A stretch of 64,000 bases of DNA from Larkinella arboricola (GTDB lineage Bacteria; Bacteroidota; Bacteroidia; Cytophagales; Spirosomataceae), in contig NZ_QLMC01000004.1 of NCBI RefSeq assembly GCF_003259745.1, forward strand, positions 744,001 through 808,000. Direction: 5' to 3'. A program made the position numbers and the translations under genes. The first letter of the stretch is position 1. Every line of letters begins with the position of its first letter. The notes beneath the pieces were generated by a model. That model was not told the origin of the DNA and searched no databases. It saw only the letters and a list, made by a program, of their open reading frames with translations. This document shows, in pieces, positions 61,696 to 64,000 of this stretch.

Positions 61696-62628
61696 ATGGC
61701 TAAACGAGCAGTGGTGGTTGGCATTGACAACTACACGATATTCGATCCTTCCGGCAATAATAACCTATTCAATTGCGTAAACAGCGCCCGCAGTATGTAC
61801 CACCTGCTGCGGGACGTTTTCGGGTTTACCGAAATTTATTACTACGAAGATCTCAAGGCCACCCGGAGCCGTATCCTGCTGGCGCTGCGCCACGTTCTTT
61901 CGATTTCGGAGGCCGGTGATTCGGTTTGTTTTTACTACGCCGGTCATGGCACCCGGCAGCGGGCCGATTTTGCGCAGCCCGACTGCGATTTGTACTACGA
62001 AGCCCTCGTACCCGCTGCCGAAGGCGTCATTACCGACCGCGACCTGTCGGATCTGACGGTGAACCTGTATCCGGATGCGGTTAATTTTACCGTTATCACC
62101 GATTCCTGTTTTTCGGGCGGTTTGCACGTGGCAGACTCAACGGTCAAATGTCCGTCGTTACCGCTGGCCATTGACTTGCTGGAAGCCATCAGTACCTTTA
62201 TGAAGACGCTGATTCCGTGCGGTATTTGCCTGACGTCGCCCAGTGAGATGAGCAACAACGTGTCGAACGTCCGGGTAACGTCGGACAACACCATCGACCT
62301 GGACCCGGATCTGAACAAGACGCTGGTGGCGTCCTGCAAGTCCACGCTGCTTTCGTCGTGTCGGTTTGACGAGGTATCGTGGATCACGTCGAAGTATAAC
62401 CATATGATTTTCACGCAAAGTCTGCTGGAGCTTGTCAACCAGAGTAATTTTGAAGCCTCATACCATTCGGTGGCGGATCAGGTTCGGCAGAAGGTTTCGG
62501 AAAAAATAATTTCGGATATCCTGCCGGGTCATCCGGGTATTACGCAAACGCCCCAGTTGTTCGGGCAGCGAAACCGCATGGAAGAAAACTGGCTGGCCGG
62601 GTGGACCTTTACGCCCGCCAATCCCTGA
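61696..62628 (+). CDS. Caspase-like peptidase (family C14), cluster protein G
   Basis: The second caspase-like protein also has 310 aa and is a diverged paralogue of F (K-R-A-V-V-V-G-I-D-N-Y at 3-13). The dyad is His84 in Y-Y-A-G-H-G-T and Cys138 in T-D-S-C-F-S-G-G. The C-terminus repeats T-Q-T-P-Q-L-F-G-Q. It is richer in cysteine than F (for example C27, C78, C97, C138, C152). Both dyads are intact, so both should be active. It lies 33 bases after F and is the last gene of the run. Confidence 0.9.
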   Translation: MAKRAVVVGIDNYTIFDPSGNNNLFNCVNSARSMYHLLRDVFGFTEIYYYEDLKATRSRILLALRHVLSISEAGDSVCFYYAGHGTRQRADFAQPDCDLYYEALVPAAEGVITDRDLSDLTVNLYPDAVNFTVITDSCFSGGLHVADSTVKCPSLPLAIDLLEAISTFMKTLIPCGICLTSPSEMSNNVSNVRVTSDNTIDLDPDLNKTLVASCKSTLLSSCRFDEVSWITSKYNHMIFTQSLLELVNQSNFEASYHSVADQVRQKVSEKIISDILPGHPGITQTPQLFGQRNRMEENWLAGWTFTPANP

Positions 62629-62752
62629 GTCGGGTGCGAATGTTCGAAAACACGGTTTTTAAGTTGCGGTTTACGCCCGGTTGGTGTAGGTTCGCGCTGG
62701 CGAATTTGCCGGAAGAGTTTTCGGCAATAAAACCGACCTATACCGATTGCTG

Positions 62753-63232
62753 ATGAAAAAATACGGATTTGCCTTTCTGATCGGGGTGTTGCTCCTGGCG
62801 GGTTGCCAGCAGAATACCGACCAAACACCCTGCGACCCGACGCCGGTGAGCATCAAAGCACCACAGGCAGAGGTTGCCACCCTCAAACAATACATTGATT
62901 CAAACCGGATTGCGGCCACCGCCGACGAACGCGGCTTTTATTACGTTATTCACGCGCCGGGCGCGGGTGCCAAGCCAACCGTCTGCTCCAACGTAACCGT
63001 TAATTACAAAGGTCAGCTGACCAACGGTGAGGAATTTGATAGTGGAAACCAGGTAAGTTTCGGGCTGAATCAACTCATTTTTGGCTGGCAGGAGGGCATT
63101 CCGCTGATTGCCCCCGGAGGGAGCATTACGCTTTACCTGCCGCCCACGCTGGCGTATGGCGCACAGGCACAACCCGGTATTCCGGCTAATTCAATTCTGG
63201 TGTTTAAAATTGATTTGATCCGGGTTAATTAG
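62753..63232 (+). CDS. FKBP-type peptidyl-prolyl isomerase lipoprotein
   Basis: This is a periplasmic or outer-membrane proline isomerase. From ATG 62753 it has 159 aa: lipoprotein signal with lipobox L-L-A-G-C (Cys18), a spacer, and one FKBP domain (about 65-159). Marks are V-T-V-N-Y-K-G-Q-L-T-N-G-E-E-F-D-S, F-G-L-N-Q-L-I-F-G-W-Q-E-G, and the ending Y-G-A-Q-A-Q-P-G-I-P-A-N-S-I-L-V-F-K-I-D-L. The key FKBP positions Tyr, Asp, Trp and Ile are present. Its gap of 124 bases to the caspase gene suggests a separate unit, although read-through is possible. Confidence 0.9.
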   Translation: MKKYGFAFLIGVLLLAGCQQNTDQTPCDPTPVSIKAPQAEVATLKQYIDSNRIAATADERGFYYVIHAPGAGAKPTVCSNVTVNYKGQLTNGEEFDSGNQVSFGLNQLIFGWQEGIPLIAPGGSITLYLPPTLAYGAQAQPGIPANSILVFKIDLIRVN

Positions 63233-63246
63233 AGGTTGTACCCTGT

Positions 63247-63294
63247 ATAATGACAGAAGCCCGAAAGTGTATTTTTTCGAGCTTCTGTCATTAT
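63247..63294. terminator. Bidirectional terminator after the FKBP gene
   Basis: Perfect 14-bp arms ataatgacagaagc (63247-63260) and gcttctgtcattat (63281-63294) lie between convergent genes; an inner cgaaa/tttcg pairing extends the stem. Confidence 0.85.
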
Positions 63295-63305
63295 CCTGCA
63301 TCCGT

Positions 63306-63596
63306 TTATTCGCTAACGGGTTCGGTTTGAAGCGTTACGGGCGTGGGGACAACCGGCGCTTGTACCGCGATTTTCTTGGTTTTTAGTGCGTTTTCAGGAA
63401 GTTTCTTCTTACCCTTCTGCACCTTCTCTTTTTTCTTTTCTTCTTTGTCGTAGATCTTGACTAACTTCTTCGCCAGCTTTTCGGCTGACCTTTCAATTGC
63501 TTTTTTTACCTTTTTCGACAGCTTGCCCGCTTTGCTAACGTTGGATTCCACCGAGCTGGTAATGTCGGAGATCAGTGCCTTCTTTCTGGCTTTCAT
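63306..63596 (-). CDS. Lysine-rich small protein, histone-H1-like composition
   Basis: The 96 aa protein consists of a helical, strongly basic part (about 1-75) with runs such as K-K-V-K-K-A-I and K-E-E-K-K-K-E-K-V and a Pro/Val/Thr-rich tail (A-V-Q-A-P-V-V-P-T-P-V-T). The composition resembles H1-like nucleoid proteins of Bacteroidota, but the alternating K/E pattern also fits a single charged coiled coil. No family is recognised with certainty. It is monocistronic with a terminator shared with the FKBP gene. Confidence 0.65.
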   Translation of the reverse strand: MKARKKALISDITSSVESNVSKAGKLSKKVKKAIERSAEKLAKKLVKIYDKEEKKKEKVQKGKKKLPENALKTKKIAVQAPVVPTPVTLQTEPVSE

Positions 63597-63970
63597 ACAG
63601 GAGATTGATTAGGTGCAACAGAGATACAACTTAAAGAGCGTTCGGTGGTTTGATAAATTCAAGCGAACCCGCCGTTATCCGGCCGAACCCGTCGATTGCT
63701 CCGTTGTCCGAGCACGTTGTTGAGCTGGTGGATGTTCGTCCGTAGGCATCGTTGGCCCGGCCTGTTTCCGGATCGTCATAAAGTAAGAAACAGCATAGCC
63801 CGCTCCGGATGTTGCCCGGTATTGGTAAGCCGGAAGCGGAGCGGAGAACGCCATTTCTGCGTTATTTTGAAACATTCTTGCGCTACTAGGAACCCCGGCC
63901 TATCTTTACTTACCAAATGTTCAGTGAGCCTTTGAATTTCCACATATTATCACACCTTTTTCCTGTGCCC
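63597..63970. other. Intergenic region of 374 bases without a convincing gene
   Basis: Two overlapping opposite-strand frames (63675-63875 minus and 63696-63935 plus) exist, but neither shows domain, signal or codon pattern of a real gene. TATCTTTA at 63902-63909 is one base off a TAnnTTTG box and could serve the gene starting at 63971. Confidence 0.4.
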
Positions 63971-64000
63971 ATGAACCAGCCTACCAATTCTGTGGAGCGT
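63971..64000 (+). CDS. Possible start of a further gene, cut by the window end
   Basis: ATG 63971 opens a frame M-N-Q-P-T-N-S-V-E-R that runs off the window. A TAnnTTTG-like word lies about 60 bases upstream. Too short to identify. Confidence 0.35.
   Translation, partial: MNQPTNSVER

Noticed and set aside
48365-62628. Cluster as a CRISPR-linked caspase system (Craspase type) or CBASS
   Set aside because: No cas gene, repeat array, cyclase or nucleotide sensor lies in the window.
48365-62628. Cluster as a contractile injection system or phage tail
   Set aside because: No sheath, tube, baseplate, spike or AAA+ component could be recognised; the repeats are not tail-fibre-like.
63675-63935. 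Two overlapping small frames on opposite strands near the window end
   Set aside because: Neither has a domain, signal peptide, promoter or Bacteroidota-like codon pattern that would favour it.

Overview
The window looks like a chromosomal segment of a Bacteroidota bacterium, most likely Cytophagales of the Spirosoma/Larkinella type. The grounds are a SusC/SusD pair, a CrtW-type carotenoid ketolase, a PafA-type phosphatase, PorT-like outer-membrane barrels, stand-alone LytTR regulators, several perfect TAnnTTTG promoter elements of the Bacteroidota kind, and few Shine-Dalgarno sequences. The genus is an inference. I saw no rRNA, tRNA, insertion sequence, integrase, phage gene or CRISPR array.

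Layout. 1-8404: a truncated glycerophosphodiesterase, a patatin lipase, a trans-polyprenyl diphosphate synthase beside carotenoid ketolase crtW, phosphatase pafA, an SPFH/NfeD membrane pair and an acyl-CoA dehydrogenase. 8714-11155: UDP-glucose dehydrogenase followed by UDP-glucuronate decarboxylase, which together would make UDP-xylose. 11376-16413: a SusC/SusD glycan-uptake pair followed by two small membrane or exported proteins. 16480-22517: frr-pyrH, a biotinyl-carrier protein, an EamA exporter, two overlapping family 2 glycosyltransferases and a dihydrouridine synthase. 22650-31410: CPBP protease, cdsA, lpxH, ftsH, rsfS and birA with small envelope proteins between them. 31460-44344: pgeF, radA, two paralogous beta-barrels, two LytTR regulators, pheS, a DUF937-OmpA fusion, a short-chain dehydrogenase with a TspO-like membrane protein, and a YD-repeat lipoprotein. 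44572-48003: clpB and a DUF4142 protein.

The most unusual part is 48365-62628. It is a co-directional cluster of five very large proteins (738-885 aa) without recognisable function, followed by two caspase-like (peptidase C14) proteins of equal length. By eye all five large proteins carry versions of one module: an aromatic-rich Y-Y-L-P motif preceded by acidic residues, then a Gly-Gly-hydrophobic strand, then (clearest in the last three) a P-S-L-x-G-x-N element and a V-V-Y-x-L strand. The last three are full-length paralogues that add three or four tandem beta-sandwich-like repeats. One of them carries a long Gly/Pro/Thr-rich tandem linker. None has a signal peptide or transmembrane helix that I can see. 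I read this as one system in which two caspase-like proteases act with, or on, a set of diverged scaffold proteins. Its function is unknown.

The window ends with an FKBP-type lipoprotein, a lysine-rich small protein and the first codons of a further gene. Divergent and convergent units are separated by clear bidirectional hairpin terminators.
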